DNA of 64,000 bases from Haemonchus contortus (GCA_000469685.2 LS997563.1:19213757-19277756), one strand, 5' to 3'. Numbered from the stretch's first letter, positions 23,460 to 35,560 are shown. A program made the numbers and translations. The notes: generated from the sequence alone by a model not told the origin.

Positions 23460-24725
23460 GTACATCGCAGTATTGTATTCGATTCGTTATGGAAATACGA
23501 GGTACTAAGCTCTCGAAAGTATGCCACGCACCGATATTCAGAGCCAAATAGCAGAGGAAACGCATCCCATTATCGGCACCACTATCTCTGAAAAAGGATA
23601 AGTGTGTTTTGGGATCGTTTAGCGGTTTTGCAGCAATATTCTCAGATTCGGGCAGGATATCCTTCGAATATGAGAGTATGCATTATAGTTGACATACTCC
23701 AAGACCATGGCCTCCCCGTTTTTCAAGGTATCAAAGTGTGAAGCTTGAATGCCACTGAAGAACTTAGTCTTGAACAAGCTCAAACCAGCTAGACCGTAAT
23801 GGAGTCGACTGCAAAATCCTTAAAGAAGCATGAGGGTAGTTTGGCGTCGTCCATTATTTCTCTAGATGGTTTCTTAGACTTGGGATGACCCTTCAAGCCG
23901 GAGGTAAATTTTGGATTTCACAATGCAAATATTCTACCTCCCCTCGCGAGTACCATGGCTTAGAATCGACTCGAAATGAAGGTTGGTGCAAACGAACCAT
24001 AAGTTTGTAACTGGTAGTGAGTTCTGTCCTCTCTTCGATGACACTGCTTGGTTTCGTTAGGATTTACTTCTTTTCAACAGAGATAACCAATTCTTTCTTT
24101 GAGAGAGCAACACAGCAAAGTGTGTTCCGTAAGCGCCTTTCCTTGCATACCGAGTCTAATCCGGCTTATTGGCACCATTAGTGTTAGTCTTCTTCCCATC
24201 CCACTGAAAAAGTAGACATCATGTTAATTCCTACCAAAGCTGTGAATCACCCCATGAATATGAGCTCTCCTATGTAAAGGGCAACACTCTGACAAATGCT
24301 ACGCTCTAGTCAACGTTCTTATTAGCTGTGTGCTTTAGAAGAAAATCAAAAAGGAAAGTTGATAGCACCATGCTTGCCATGCAACGTCGGGTAGGGCATC
24401 ACCTGAAAGGTCGTAGGAGTATTGCGCATAGTCAGCCAGTTGAAATGACCCGCTCGCAATAAGCTGCTGAATCCTCATAACTATAGCATGATGCTTAAAT
24501 ACTCAAAGAAACAATAACCAAGATGAGGGTTCGAGGTTTTAGTGGCAGACGCTTTATCCCAAAATGTGTTAAAGATACGATGCAAGAAGATCAAGCTCGG
24601 TTTCATCGTACTGACTTGATGAGAAGCCACAGTGGACTGACATAAGATTTGACAGGGTAATGAAGAATAACTATTCGTTGGGTTATATTTCAACAAAAAC
24701 GTCAGCGATGCGTCTTCTTCATCAC
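23460..24725. other. Unassigned intergenic sequence
   Basis: No gene or repeat recognised. Confidence 0.4.
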
Positions 24726-24731
24726 TCACTT

Positions 24732-24798
24732 CATCATGAACATCTAGTATTACGAAAGCTTGCAACCCGAATCGGACGTTCGCGACTGAGAAGACATG
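24732..24798 (+). repeat. Short RTE endonuclease-domain relic
   Basis: The stretch 'tacgaaagcttgcaac' plus 'ccgaatcggacgtt' closely matches the endonuclease coding region of the full-length RTE element around 31925-31975. Homology visible by eye covers about 65 bp. It is a small orphan fragment of the same family. Confidence 0.65.
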
Positions 24799-25478
24799 AC
24801 TTTTCCCAAGCTTCAATGCAGCAAAATCAGTTGAATGCTTGTGGTGGAGACATCCTGTTGAGAAGACTATATTTTCTCATGTTCATTGTCAGCAGTTTCT
24901 TCTCCAAGACTGGCTAAGAAAGGATGTCCGAAGGGCCCTACATCGGAACGAATTGAATGGAGTGCAATGAACGAGGAAAGAGAGTGTCAATTTGTTACGT
25001 TGATCAATACCAAATATGGAGGTTTCCAATTTCAGCAGTGCATGAAGCAAACGCAGGAGACGTTAACAAATCACAACGACAGTGACAGACATATCCCGTA
25101 TAAACTAGTGCTCACTAAAACGCAACAATCCCAACTTACTTAGATGCTTGAAAAGTAGAAAGGCAATAGACGTTATCACTATTGTAGCTTTAAGAGACGT
25201 GAATTGCCTCATTCACCTCAAATTCTATCTTTCATGACGAGGAGGGGAGGGTGTTCATCAAAATCACGAAACGAAGCTCAGGTCCATCAGCGACAAGAAC
25301 CACGATGCCAAGTGTTGCAATGATTTCGTGACACATCGACAGGAACAGTAGTAGTTCTACGTACGTTTATAATCTTCTTTCGTATGTATTGTTTGAGTCT
25401 CCAAGATCGCTAGGTACAGCTTAATTAGCGGCTGATGTAATACTTCCAAGTAGTTCTCTCTGCGAACTTCTAAATGTC

Positions 25479-25880
25479 TTACCATCGTGGAGTGATTTCT
25501 GAGCAACTGCCGACATACGCACCGAAGCTATGAAGAGAAACAAACATCAAGTAGTGAAAGCAGTGCTGGCTGGCACAGCGAAGGACCAAAGAAATAGTTT
25601 CACTGTCGGACGTCCACAAGACTAAGATGACCTTTTTCCAAATGTTTCTCTTAAAATCGTCATACGATTCTGTTAGTAGTGAGTTACTCACCAATCGGCT
25701 TGAACAGATTCTGGGCACAAAATATGGGGTGTCCTCCGTCAGTAATTTCGAAACGGTGGTCAGGATGTTCACATGTTGCGTGTTAGAATGCAAGATATCC
25801 TCATCGTAGAAACAGTAGAACTGCTCTCTTTTCGAAAAAGGCGTATTGGCGGAAGAGTATTTGCACATGTTTGTTTTCAT
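25479..25880 (-). other. Possible exon pair, unknown function
   Basis: A 133-codon minus-strand frame contains a strong donor (CGATTG|GTGAGT, after ICSSRL) and, 42 nt on, an acceptor-like TTTTAAG before RNIWKKVILVLWT, both phase 0. That would make a minimal nematode intron. The frame also reads straight through, so the splice is optional. No domain is recognised. Confidence 0.2.
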
Positions 25881-25977
25881 GTTGCGAAATCTTTGGAGAT
25901 TGCTTCGAAGCGTTCATTGCGAAACATGTGGTGTAAGTGCAGGTCAATGCGCCCTTCAAATCGTATCTGCCTACTAG

Positions 25978-26233
25978 GTGTGTGTCAAGTCGTGGGACTG
26001 AGGATGCGCGCGGCCAATTGCGCTGCGAAGTTCGTAACGATTTGAGACTTTAGCGCCTATCATTATGGCCCAAATTTGAAGTAGAGTGGATAGGAAGGAT
26101 AATCTGACCCTGCTAAACTAGTCCATTTCGAGTTCGTTCCCCAAAAATTTGCTTCATGGTCGTTCAAATCGCCACGAACTCCACCGCGCAATTTGCCGCG
26201 CGCACCCTCGAACGCACGACTTGACCGTATCCC
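25978..26233. mobile_element. Palindromic long-TIR MITE, copy 2
   Basis: 256 bp, related to the element at 7662-7921 ('gatgcgcgcgg', 'tagcgcctatcatta', 'caatttgccgcgcgc' blocks). Arms are inverted but more diverged than in copy 1. It is flanked by a perfect 11-bp repeat CTGCCTACTAG at 25967-25977 and 26234-26244. Both copies sit beside a CCTAC target, which hints at insertion preference. Confidence 0.85.
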
Positions 26234-26429
26234 CTGCCTACTAGCATTTCGTAACGGTCGCTAAGAATCGCGTAAAAATCGCTTTCGACTTAAGGCATAT
26301 TAAACCCCTTCTGCATTATAAGTTATGAAAAACGTTAATCCAAATCTAGCGACAGGGGAAATGTGTGATGCGGTAGGACCCTCCATTCCCTCTCACAGTA
26401 CAACAAGAAATTTGTACCACAAGTTCAAA

Positions 26430-27253
26430 AATAGCCACTTTGACTAGGCCGAAAAACCACGATCTGGGAGACCAGTAGACCTGAAGGATGGTCACCTCCT
26501 GGAACTGGTTGAGAAGGGGTCCAGGTGTGGTACCCGCGAGTTGAAACAGAGCTTAGTAGAAATCAAAACACAACAGCTGCCCATTTGCATCGACTTTGTA
26601 ACACATGAAGATATGGAGATACATATGGAGTAGTGAGCTGGGCGGTCTACATCTCCACATGAAAAGCGCCGGTGGCTCGGACGCGTAGAGCATGGAGTAC
26701 CGAACCCCAAACCAGAACTTCAACATAAGAAGGTAATGTTTAGCGTTTGGAGCCATTCGGAAGGATCATTCACTGGGACTTGCTGCCACCGAACTCCACT
26801 TTCAGCACCAAAGCCTTGTGTTATCTGTAAAGATATTGCTGCAGATCTGCGAGAGGAACAGAGGAAAGTCTACTTTCTTCACGACAGTACCCGTCCACAT
26901 TCGAAGGAGACCCACAAAAAACTTCGAAGCCTGAGATGGCTTGTTCTGGCCCGCCCACCGTATTCACCAACCAGGCTCCAACGGATTATCGCCTACCTCG
27001 TGTGGCTGTCAAACCATCTGAGAAATAAGAGGTTCGATGATGTGAATCAACTGGAGATGTGCATCGGCGAGTTTTTCTCCTCGGAATCTCAGGGATTCCA
27101 TGCAAGCAAGATGCACAAGTTGCCTGGCAAATGGCAATACCTTGTCGATAGTGACGGTGCATATATGTTTATGTTGATTATTAATTGTAGTGAAGGAAAA
27201 AATAGAATTGAAAAAATGCAAAAGGTGCAATGACTTTTCCGCCAGCCTAATAT
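26430..27253 (+). pseudogene. Mariner transposase remnant
   Basis: An N-terminal piece with 'PRSGRPVDLKDGHLLELV' (about 26450-26510, the linker and second helix-turn-helix region) is followed by a damaged middle. A long frame from 26736 has 'VYFLHDSTRPHS' (second catalytic Asp), 'WLVLARPPYSPTRL', 'RFDDVNQLEM' and 'KLPGKWQYLVDSDGAY', the classical mariner C-terminus. The third Asp expected just after PPYSP is missing (TRLQRI instead), so the copy is catalytically dead. The 3' end carries 'cttttccgccagcctaata' at about 27235-27253, whose complement looks like a mariner terminal repeat; no matching 5' repeat was found. Hookworm mariners such as bandit are plausible relatives. Confidence 0.85.
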
Positions 27254-27808
27254 TAGCAATAACCCTACAATCTATTGGTGACCAGCAAAGCTCCTCTGAC
27301 AATGGGCTGAAACTGATGAAACTGATGATAAAGCACCAAAAGCTACGTTGATGAGGGACTCGTAGCATATGGGTCTTCACCTCAAGCGACATTTTTCTAT
27401 ACCGTTAGCAATTGATATTTTTTGTTCCCTAACGCAGAACGTTTACGATAATTACTGTGAGATTCAGGGGCATTATATGGTATAATATCTCACACGGCTT
27501 AAGTACAGAATGAACCAGGAAGGACCACACGAACTCGGCCAAATCGACGTCTTTGATGAGATAGATAAAAATGAAGTAGAAAAGAAGAAGTTGGAGCTGC
27601 TTACGCAGCAGTGACATCTGATGGGCTTAACTAATATCTCAAGTACACTGAGCACGAAGGAAAATCCTTTCCCAATACGGCTGAAATCACTGATAAGAGC
27701 GGTATCCGATCGATTTGTTGGGCCATCACTCCTAAGCGGCTTTCCGCTGTTGTTGATCCGTTCCTAGTGGAATGTCGTTTTTGATAAGATACAGAATTAA
27801 TTCAAAGC

Positions 27809-27815
27809 TATAAAA
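27809..27815 (+). promoter_or_regulatory. TATA box of saposin-like gene 2
   Basis: TATAAAA lies 123 bp upstream of the start codon, closely matching the arrangement at saposin-like gene 1. Confidence 0.55.
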
Positions 27816-27923
27816 TGAGTCCTTGAACTCGAGTTCTCTAGTGCTCACAATCGTCACTCCACCATTCCCTACAGGCTTTGCCTTCGGTATCGTTAAAGTT
27901 AAGCTTACATCCTTTAATTCACC

Positions 27924-27931
27924 ATTTCAGG
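27924..27931 (+). promoter_or_regulatory. Splice acceptor directly before the ATG
   Basis: ATTTCAG followed by one G and then ATG at 27932. This is the same arrangement as the paralogue at 12611-12618. It fixes the start codon and excludes the in-frame upstream Met at 27878. Confidence 0.65.
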
Positions 27932-30470
27932 ATGTTCCGTTTACTTGTGGCTTCCACTCTTCTCTGCGCGTTCGCCATCGCTCTTCCATCAGATATCACC
28001 CGTGACATTGTTGCTCATGACTCTGAAGAAATTGGTCCACTTGAAGCTCTTCCACCATTGAGTGCCGATACAGTCTTCTGTGCAGCATGTAGAGGAGCTG
28101 TGAAGTTCATCGCATCAATGCTGGATCAAGGTGCTCTGAAGATTGAAGAGGTCAGTCTGTTGTTGCCCCTTAACGAAATTCCCAAAACTGGGCAACCATT
28201 CAATGGAAAATCTGTTCAAATACCTTTCTGATGTACCGTGATCAGCTTTAGGCCCTAACAGAGTGGATACCCTGCCAACTGGGAGACTGTCAGATAGTCA
28301 GGTAAAACCTGACAACCCTTTAGTGTCTTCATTGCCTCAATTATTTGCTTTCATTCAGAGACAATTCAGAGACAAACACAATCCATTAAGAGAACAGGGT
28401 AGCAGTTCTAATGACAATAGCTCCTAAAAACATGAAAGGACCCTTCTCACCTCTGGTATGTGCCTGTCTGCATATACTATCCACTTTTCCTATTTAGGGC
28501 TCTTTCGCAAAGTGATTCCACTAAGATCCTGGTGATTTATTCCTTAAAATAAGTGGAAGCAGGAATTCAAAAACGCCTTCAGTAACGCCCTCTTTCTAAG
28601 GAAGCGCCTCATAGACACGAGCTCGCCTGAAGAGATGGAGGCAGTGGCTTGTGGAACCCTGCCCAAAATATCGAATTGGACAAGTACCCATCCAGGCATC
28701 TCCAGTTAGCACCCGTTATGAAAGGGTGGAAATCGAGTTGATAGATAAAGGATAAAGGATAAAGTTTTTGGCGTTAATCAATCCCGTGAGAAGGATGCGC
28801 CCCCGCACTCGACTTCCATTCAAAATCGTAGTGGCGTAATGAGTGCGTATGTGGCCATTACAATGACTTGCGGTGGCCAGCCGATGTACAAGTCAGTGCT
28901 TTTATCCTCCCAGACGAGTCTGGTACCAATTCACCGACCCCGGAGGGATGTAAGGCTTGGTTGGCCTAGACGGGCATTGATCCGGGACTCGAACCCCTGA
29001 CCGTACGTGTGATATAGTGCGCCACTTGCCACTACACCACCTCCGCCTTCGAGTTGATAGATACATCTCGAGAATGGGCTCCTCATCACCAAATTAAGTT
29101 ATACTTTGTTACCCCTACCTCAGTTACACCCTCTATTTCTACATTAACTACTAATTATTGACAGTTCGCAATTCCCCAAGAGAAAGGGATGTATACAGGA
29201 GTAAGCTCAAAGTGTGTCCAGTTGGGAACTCCAAATGATGTTCTGCGGTACTATTATAAGGACCGTTCAATAGAAGTGATATTTCTATCAAAGATGGTCA
29301 CAACTAACAGACAACTAATAAACAATGACGGACATGGGAAGATCCTAATTTTGTGTCAATCTCAATAAGCCATATTCAGTTGTGGTTCCCTCTTAGCCCT
29401 CTTAGTTTCAGGATAAGGTTACGTAACGAATTATAACCCAACTCTCGTGCTTCCTTCTTTGACATTTCGAAATCTTATTTCTGAGCCGCTTAGAATTTTT
29501 ATACTACTTAGAAGTACAAAAAGTCAGAAGCAGGAAAGATGAGTCCGCACTCACAGAACGCTTATCTTTGAAAAAGTGTCCCCGTCTACTTACGTTTCCA
29601 TCATAAGGTCCCCACACGAAGAAGTAGAAGCAAAATGTGGTTCCACACTGAGTTTCAATGGCAAGGCCGTGTCATATATACATACCTCTACTGTCACGCA
29701 CTGATCTTGGATCAAATCCTTTGTCGGTTACCGTCCGAGCCAGCTAAGCCTTTCTCCTTCGAGGTTTGAGGTTTTGCTACGCCAATGTTTGGGAAATGAG
29801 AACGTATTTGTACCCCCACTACATGGCGAGCGGCAAGACGGAACACTCAACGAGCCTGTCATGGTCCTCACAGTCAGGGGCGAGCTGCAGTCACCTCGTA
29901 AAATGCGAGTCATGGACCCCGTGTGTAGTAGTCAGCAGTCCAGTCTTCGTAGGCCGCTACCTCCACCAAAAATTCAGATACAACGAAAGATGGGGGGTGG
30001 GGGGGGGGAAGCGTAAGGCTGGGCTACATTGGGGATAGGCGTTTTTCCTGAGTGGGAAGTGGTTCACTTAAGGTCCATTTATTGTAAATCAGGGCATCGA
30101 AAGTGACTATCCTAGTCACTATAACGTATGTCATCTTTATAGAATTTGACTGTGAAGTAAAATCCTTTTGGAATCTTCCTACGCTGATGGATCTTGATCT
30201 ACCGTAGAGTTCTCATTATTATAGTCATTGAATCCGTCAGAAAATTAATGTTGCAGCTGGGATTTACTAAATCACAGATAATTTAGATCACGGAAAGTGA
30301 ACATCTTTTTCCAGGCATTCGTCAACCAATGCGTGAAATTCTTGGATTTCATGCCGTTCCCTAGCGTCCAGTGCAGATTTATTGCAAAGTTGAAACTCGG
30401 ACCCATCAAGAAATCGCTTGAAGCTGGTGATACCCCTGAAACGGTATGCAAGAAGATGTATATCTGCTAA
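27932..30470 (+). CDS. Secreted saposin-like protein 2 (two exons)
   Basis: The exons are 27932-28150 and 30315-30470, giving 124 residues. A signal peptide (MFRLLVASTLLCAFAIA) is followed by an acidic propeptide-like stretch of about 30 residues (DIVAHDSEEIGPLEALP) that gene 1 lacks. One saposin-B domain comes next: FCAAC in exon 1; QCVKFLDF, VQCRF and VCKKMYIC in exon 2. Phase-0 splicing (donor GTCAGT, acceptor TTTTTCCAG) occurs at the same place as in gene 1, and exon 2 has the same length (156 bp). An AATAAA is at 30507-30512. The role, lipid binding or membrane permeabilisation, is inferred from family. The 2164-bp intron holds a SINE-A copy at 28748-29048. The two genes are diverged tandem paralogues about 15 kb apart. 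Confidence 0.87.
28748..29048 (-). repeat. SINE-A copy, full length with 15-bp TSD
   Basis: A minus-strand, nearly complete SINE-A in the intron of saposin-like gene 2. The 3' tail (read on +) is 'aaggataaaggataaag', a short tandem repeat typical of SINE/RTE tails. Box B and box A lie at the high-coordinate end. It is flanked by TCGAGTTGATAGATA at 28733-28747 and 29049-29063, a perfect 15-bp target duplication. Confidence 0.92.
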
Positions 30471-30506
30471 ACATTCTATACTATGTACTAGAGGAATTCT
30501 TGCAAA

Positions 30507-30512
30507 AATAAA
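30507..30512 (+). terminator. Polyadenylation signal, saposin-like gene 2
   Basis: AATAAA lies 37 bp after the TAA stop, the same spacing as in gene 1. Confidence 0.7.
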
Positions 30513-30519
30513 TATATGA

Positions 30520-31110
30520 GCACGGTGTATGTACAGCAAAATGGAAAAAGACGATTTCAACCGTGCTTATGAAAGTGAGACATGAGCTTATCCAATTTCA
30601 TGTTCCCATAGCCGTGGTCAGGTGACATGAGATCATCCAATTCATTGTTCTCATCACTGTTATCATGCGATATAATCACTTCTAATGAATGATCACATTA
30701 CCTCAATGGTCAGGGAAGAAAACAAACTAGCATGATTTTAATTAATGGAAATCATCGTAGCCGTTCCAGACTTCGGCTGTAGGTAATGTCAGGGGCAGAG
30801 TGTGCAGGAACCAAAATCGAACGAAAACGAATCAACTGCATACTGTACCGAACTCAGTTAGTGACATTTTGCCTGGAGGGAAGGCGAGGCAGTAAGTCAA
30901 AGACGTCGATACCGAAATTTCGGAGTTGAGGATGCCAAAATCATGTGGATACATCACTCATGGTAACAAACTGCTAAGCGGGCTGGTGATCAGCTAGACA
31001 TGCTAGCTGGACATGAACCAAGAAGGCTTTCCGAAAGTACCAGTCCTTAACGCAGTGGCACATCTGATTCCTCATTGCTGTTCTATTCTTGCTCGCCATT
31101 TCGAATTTTC
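30520..31110. other. Unassigned intergenic sequence
   Basis: No gene or repeat recognised between the saposin-like gene and the RTE insertion. Confidence 0.4.
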
Positions 31111-31129
31111 TATCGTATTGGATATACTG

Positions 31130-34100
31130 CTACGGATCTCCTTCACTGAGATCTCTCTCACTGAAGGATCCCCAGCCGGTTAGTGACGAGGCTACGTAGG
31201 GCGTCCCCAGGTGGCGGATAGGGGAGTTAATCGCCGACCAAAAGTCACCAGTACTTGCCCAGAGACGCAGGTGGATTCAGGGGATGGACTCCTTGATTCT
31301 GCTGTGCTGGGTCGATATACCCTCTGTTCCTCGCAGGCGATCCACGCATACGTGTGTGGAGAGTCTGTGGGTGCAGTTGGTATCCTGCCCATCGACTCGG
31401 CCAAAAGCTTGCATTCGGGTGACGAACAAGTCACACTGGGAAGTATCTGGGAGGCGATTCGGGGCCGCCTCCAAAAACAAAGCCCCTTGTCCAACCCCCC
31501 ACGTCAGAGCCTGGCAAGCTACACGATGGGTTTTTCTTTCACCGCCAGAAACAGTAATAAAAATGGGCCTCATTCCCCTGAACCTGAGGGAGCCCCCAAT
31601 ACGGCAGCGTTGGGTAGGACCGCTCGGGAGAGGCTGCTAAAATCTCAGGGCCAAAACAGGCTGCCCAAAAGGAGAAGGACTAAGATGGCGATCTGTACTT
31701 TCAACGCACGGACGCCTGCATCGGAAGCGTGTATAGAAGACCTGATGATGCAAGCTAGGAAGATCAAGTACGACGTCATCGGACTGACCGAGACGAGAAG
31801 GCATCGCCCGCTGCACGCTGTATTTGAGACTGGAGAAGAACTGTTTCTTGGAACATGCGACAGTAAAGGCGTCGGCGGCGTAGGTGTCCTCGTCAACACG
31901 CACTTGGCCATGAACATCGATTCGTACGAAAGCTTAACAACCCGAATCGGACGTTTGCGATTAAGAAGATGTGGCTCAACCCCAGCTCTAACCATCTTCG
32001 TTGCTTACGCACCAACATCGAGCTACGAAGAAGAGGAGTTGGAAGCGTTTTATATGGATCTGGAGAGGCTCTACAGAGAAGACCACACTTTCTTCAAGAT
32101 CATCGTCGGTGACTTTAACGCCAAGATTGGCCCCAGAAGAACGGCTGAAGAGCTTCACATCGGGACTCATGGAGTGGAATGGAATGAGCAGGGTGAAAGG
32201 CTGTCCGAGTTTATCATGACGACCCACACCATCCATGGTAACTCGCAGTTTCAGAAGCCCTCTCATTTAAGATGGACATGGGAGTCACCCGGTGGACAGT
32301 TCCATAATGAAATAGACCACATCATCTTCAATCGGAGATTTTGCCTAACCGACGTCGCTGTTGTTCCGAAGTTCTACACGGGATCGGACCATCGTCTCCT
32401 CCGCGCTAGATTCTGCTTCTCAGTGCGTGGGGAGAGAGCTATGAAGTTTCGGAAACGAAGCCCCAAGACCTCCATCAACTGGGACCACTTCGCTTCCCTT
32501 GCGAGTAAATGGGAAGATTCCGTTATCGACAACATCGATGATTAGTACAACCGGCTCGTCGAACATCTTCACGATAGCGCTAGAAAAGCTGAGAGTCCAC
32601 AAGTACCCAAGAGACGACTCTCTTCGAAGACTCTCGAGCTGATACGCCAGCGTGGAATCGCGCGAGCTACAGGCAATTATCAACAAACGTCCGAACTTGC
32701 GAAGCAATGCAGAGAAGCGATAAAGGAAGATCTGAAAGAGAGAAGAGCAGCAGTCATGGACGAAGCCGCCGAGGCCGGAAGGAGCATTCGCAAAGCCCGA
32801 CGGAGCTTCGCCAACTACAAGACCAAGATGACCTCCCTTCGTCGTCCTGACGGAACCGTTACTGCATCCCGGAGGGCAATGGAGAAGGTCATCTACGACT
32901 TCTACTCGGATCTCTTCGACAGCCACGTCTACCTGCCTACTCACCATCTCAGGCAAGACGAATATATCGCTCCTTCGGTTCTCCCTTCCGAAATACGACA
33001 TGCCATCAAGTCGATGAAGAACTGTACAGCGCCCGGTCCCGATAGGATCAAACCAGAACATCTGAAGAGTATACCACAAGTCATCATCAAAACTCTGGCT
33101 AGGCTCTTCACGCGGTACCTGTCGGAATGCAAAGTACCCACGTCGTGGAAAACTAGCAAGACTGTATTGCTGTACAAAAAGGGAGATCCAGACGATATTG
33201 GCAATTATCGCCCAATCTGCCTGCTGTCCGTAATCTACAAGCTTTTCACTCGTGTCATCCTAAACAGGATTGGCAGAATATTAGATGAAGGACAGCCATG
33301 CGAGCAAGCAGGGTTTCGGAAAGGGTTCAGTACAATCGATCATATCCACACCCTAACAAGGCTCATTGAAGTATCGCGAGAGTACAAAATGCCGCTATGT
33401 CTTACGTTCATCGATTTGAAGAAAGCCTTTGACACTGTCGAGACAGAAGCGGTAATCGAAGCCCTGGGCAACCAGGGTGTTCCTACTCAATATATAAGGA
33501 TGCTTCGTGAGCTCTACGACAACTTTACGACCAGGATTTCACCATTCTACAAGGAAGTCATTATCAACGTGAAGAGAGGTGTCCGGCAGGGCGATACCAT
33601 ATCGCCCAAACTTTTCAGTGCCGCTCTCGAGAATATCATGCGTCATTTGGAATGGGAAGACTTGGGAGTGAAGGTCGACGGCCGCTATCTACATCACCTC
33701 CGCTTTGCAGACGACATCGTTCTCATAACACCGAACATCGAGCAGGCGGAACGAATGCTGGCCGAGTTTGACAATGCTTGTGGAAAGATCGGATTGAGAC
33801 TGAACTTAACGAAGACGATGTTCATGAAAAACGGTTTGGTACCTGATGCTCCCTTCACGCTAAACGGAAAGAATATCTCCGAATGCTCTAGCTATGTGTA
33901 TCTAGGTAGGGAAGTCAACATGATGAACGACCTAGCTCCGGAGCTGTGCAGAAGGAAACGCGCTGCGTGGGGAGCATTTAAGAATATCGAGGGAGTAGTG
34001 AAGAAGACAAAGAACATCCGGCTCCGCGCTCACCTTTTCGACACTGCTGTTCTTCCTGCTTTGACGTACGCCTCAGAGACTTGGACTCTACGAAAGCAGG

Positions 34101-34527
34101 ACGAGCATGCTGTCAGCGTTGCTCAACGCGCTTTGGAAAGGACGATGCTCGGAATTTCCCTGTACACGCAAGTGCAGAAGGGAATCCGGAGTTCCGAGCT
34201 CCGTCAACGAACGAAGATCAGGGATGCCGTTGACCACGCCAAGAAATCGAAGATCAGGTGGGCCGGACACGTTATGCGATATAGTGATGACCGTTGGACC
34301 AGGGCGGTTACTGACTGGATCCCTCGGGACATCAAACGAACTCCAGGAAGGCCGCCAACGAGATGGTCAGACTTCTTCACGAAAGCTCTGAACGAAAGGA
34401 ATGTTGATCCTCGTGTCCCTGGAGCGATCCATTGGACCACTCTGGCTCGTAACAGGGACGAATGGAGACGTTACTGGCGCCCGCTCGAGGAAATCGACGA
34501 TCAACGGGACGACAGGTGATACAGGTG
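31130..34527 (+). mobile_element. Full-length RTE-clade non-LTR retrotransposon
   Basis: A 3.4-kb element bounded by the perfect 13-bp direct repeat ATTGGATATACTG (31117-31129 and 34528-34540). It has a short 5' leader, one endonuclease/reverse-transcriptase reading frame, and an extremely short 3' UTR of about 8 bp ending in tandem ACAGGTGAT units. Short 3' ends with small tandem repeats are typical of the RTE clade. Motifs resemble RTE-1-like elements of nematodes, including those described in Ancylostoma. The intact target duplication implies recent arrival. Confidence 0.93.
31211..34519 (+). pseudogene. RTE ORF: AP endonuclease plus reverse transcriptase, one in-frame stop
   Basis: One reading frame of about 1,100 codons is interrupted only by a TAG at 32543-32545; the frames 31211-32545 and 32756-34519 are in register. 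The first 155 residues are unassigned. The endonuclease follows: CTFNAR, GLTETRRHR (catalytic Glu), GDFNAKIG and SDHRLLRA. After the stop, the RT has [51 protein letters not shown] and the catalytic FADDIVLI (about 33705). The C-terminus has RWAGHVMR and TPGRPPTRW. The protein nicks target DNA and reverse-transcribes the element RNA in place. The single nonsense codon lies in the linker between domains, and all recognisable catalytic motifs persist. Confidence 0.92.
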
Positions 34528-34544
34528 ATTGGATATACTGTAAA

Positions 34545-35340
34545 GAGATCTATAGTGCAATACAGTATCCTTAACAATATAAATAGCGTATCTTCAAATA
34601 GCACATAAAGAGCTATCCATGAATTTTGCGATCACTTAACCCTCATTATACTCTTCTAAGACAGGGTAGATTGGTGTGCAACCCGACTGGAAGGAGAAAC
34701 GTACCGACTTGTGTATTGGCTTGTAGCTACAAGTTATGTTACACATAAATTATGCACAAATTATCAATTAGAAGTTGAATGAAAGGGGATATATCAATGT
34801 CAAAAAACATCGTCCTTTTTCTTATTGGGTACGCAACAAAGGGCCCGTTGATAGCGGCTGTTTCGAAGACAAAACCGTCGTCACCGTACCATTACGGCCT
34901 GAACTCAAAAAAACACACTTGGATGAGGGAAATAGTAACTATTTGGACTCGAATTCGATATAGGTAATGGTGAAATCAGTACCATACTATATATTAACAA
35001 AACTGATAATTTTAGCTTCAAATTCATCAGATTTCCTCATTGCGGTACTAATATTTCCAATACGAGTGAAGCCTCTGTTACATACTTAGAAGCGTTGAGA
35101 ATTGCCGATTCATGCTCTAATATGGGAACGTTTACCATTAATTTGAAAAAAAAATAATTGAGTTCTACTGTGAATTGGATACAAAGAAGAATTCATAATT
35201 ACTAATATGGTAAGTGCATATTAGAAATAAATTTATAATTAAATTTGATAATTTTGTCATAAGTTTTCTATCGAGGATGATTTCAGTGAATTACCTATTT
35301 AGTTCATGGAATTCTGAAACTGAAAGCATTGTCAGTAGAT
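34545..35340. other. Unassigned AT-rich sequence
   Basis: AT-rich with only short open frames. No feature supported. Confidence 0.4.
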
Positions 35341-35560
35341 TAACAATGATTCATATTCACTTCTGTCCTTGATTCGAACAATATATCGTTACCCATCCCT
35401 TATTCCACTAACCCCAAACCACTGATGACCTTCAGGGGAAGGTGGAGACGGTGGTTCGTTTGGTGCAGAGGGGAAACGAACCATCGTTAGTCTATCTGAT
35501 CACTTTGAATTTATGATATGCCCGTTATTGTTATTCTTATGCTCCATTAACTTCCATTCG
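35340..35560 (+). repeat. Unclassified repeat 'D', copy 1
   Basis: Shares with 36530-36740 the blocks 'gtccttgatt', 'gaacaatatatc', 'ccactgatga', 'aaggtggagacggtggttcg' and 'gaaac...accatc'. The core 'tggttcgt...acgaacca' can fold as a hairpin in both copies. There is no coding potential and the class is unknown. Confidence 0.65.

Noticed and set aside
27878..27931. Upstream in-frame Met as the start of saposin-like protein 2
   Set aside because: An ATTTCAG acceptor lies between it and the next Met, and the shorter start gives a standard signal peptide like that of the paralogue.
31277..34440. Several 60-220-codon frames on the minus strand and alternate + frames within the RTE element
   Set aside because: They are shadows of the high-GC reverse-transcriptase coding sequence on +.
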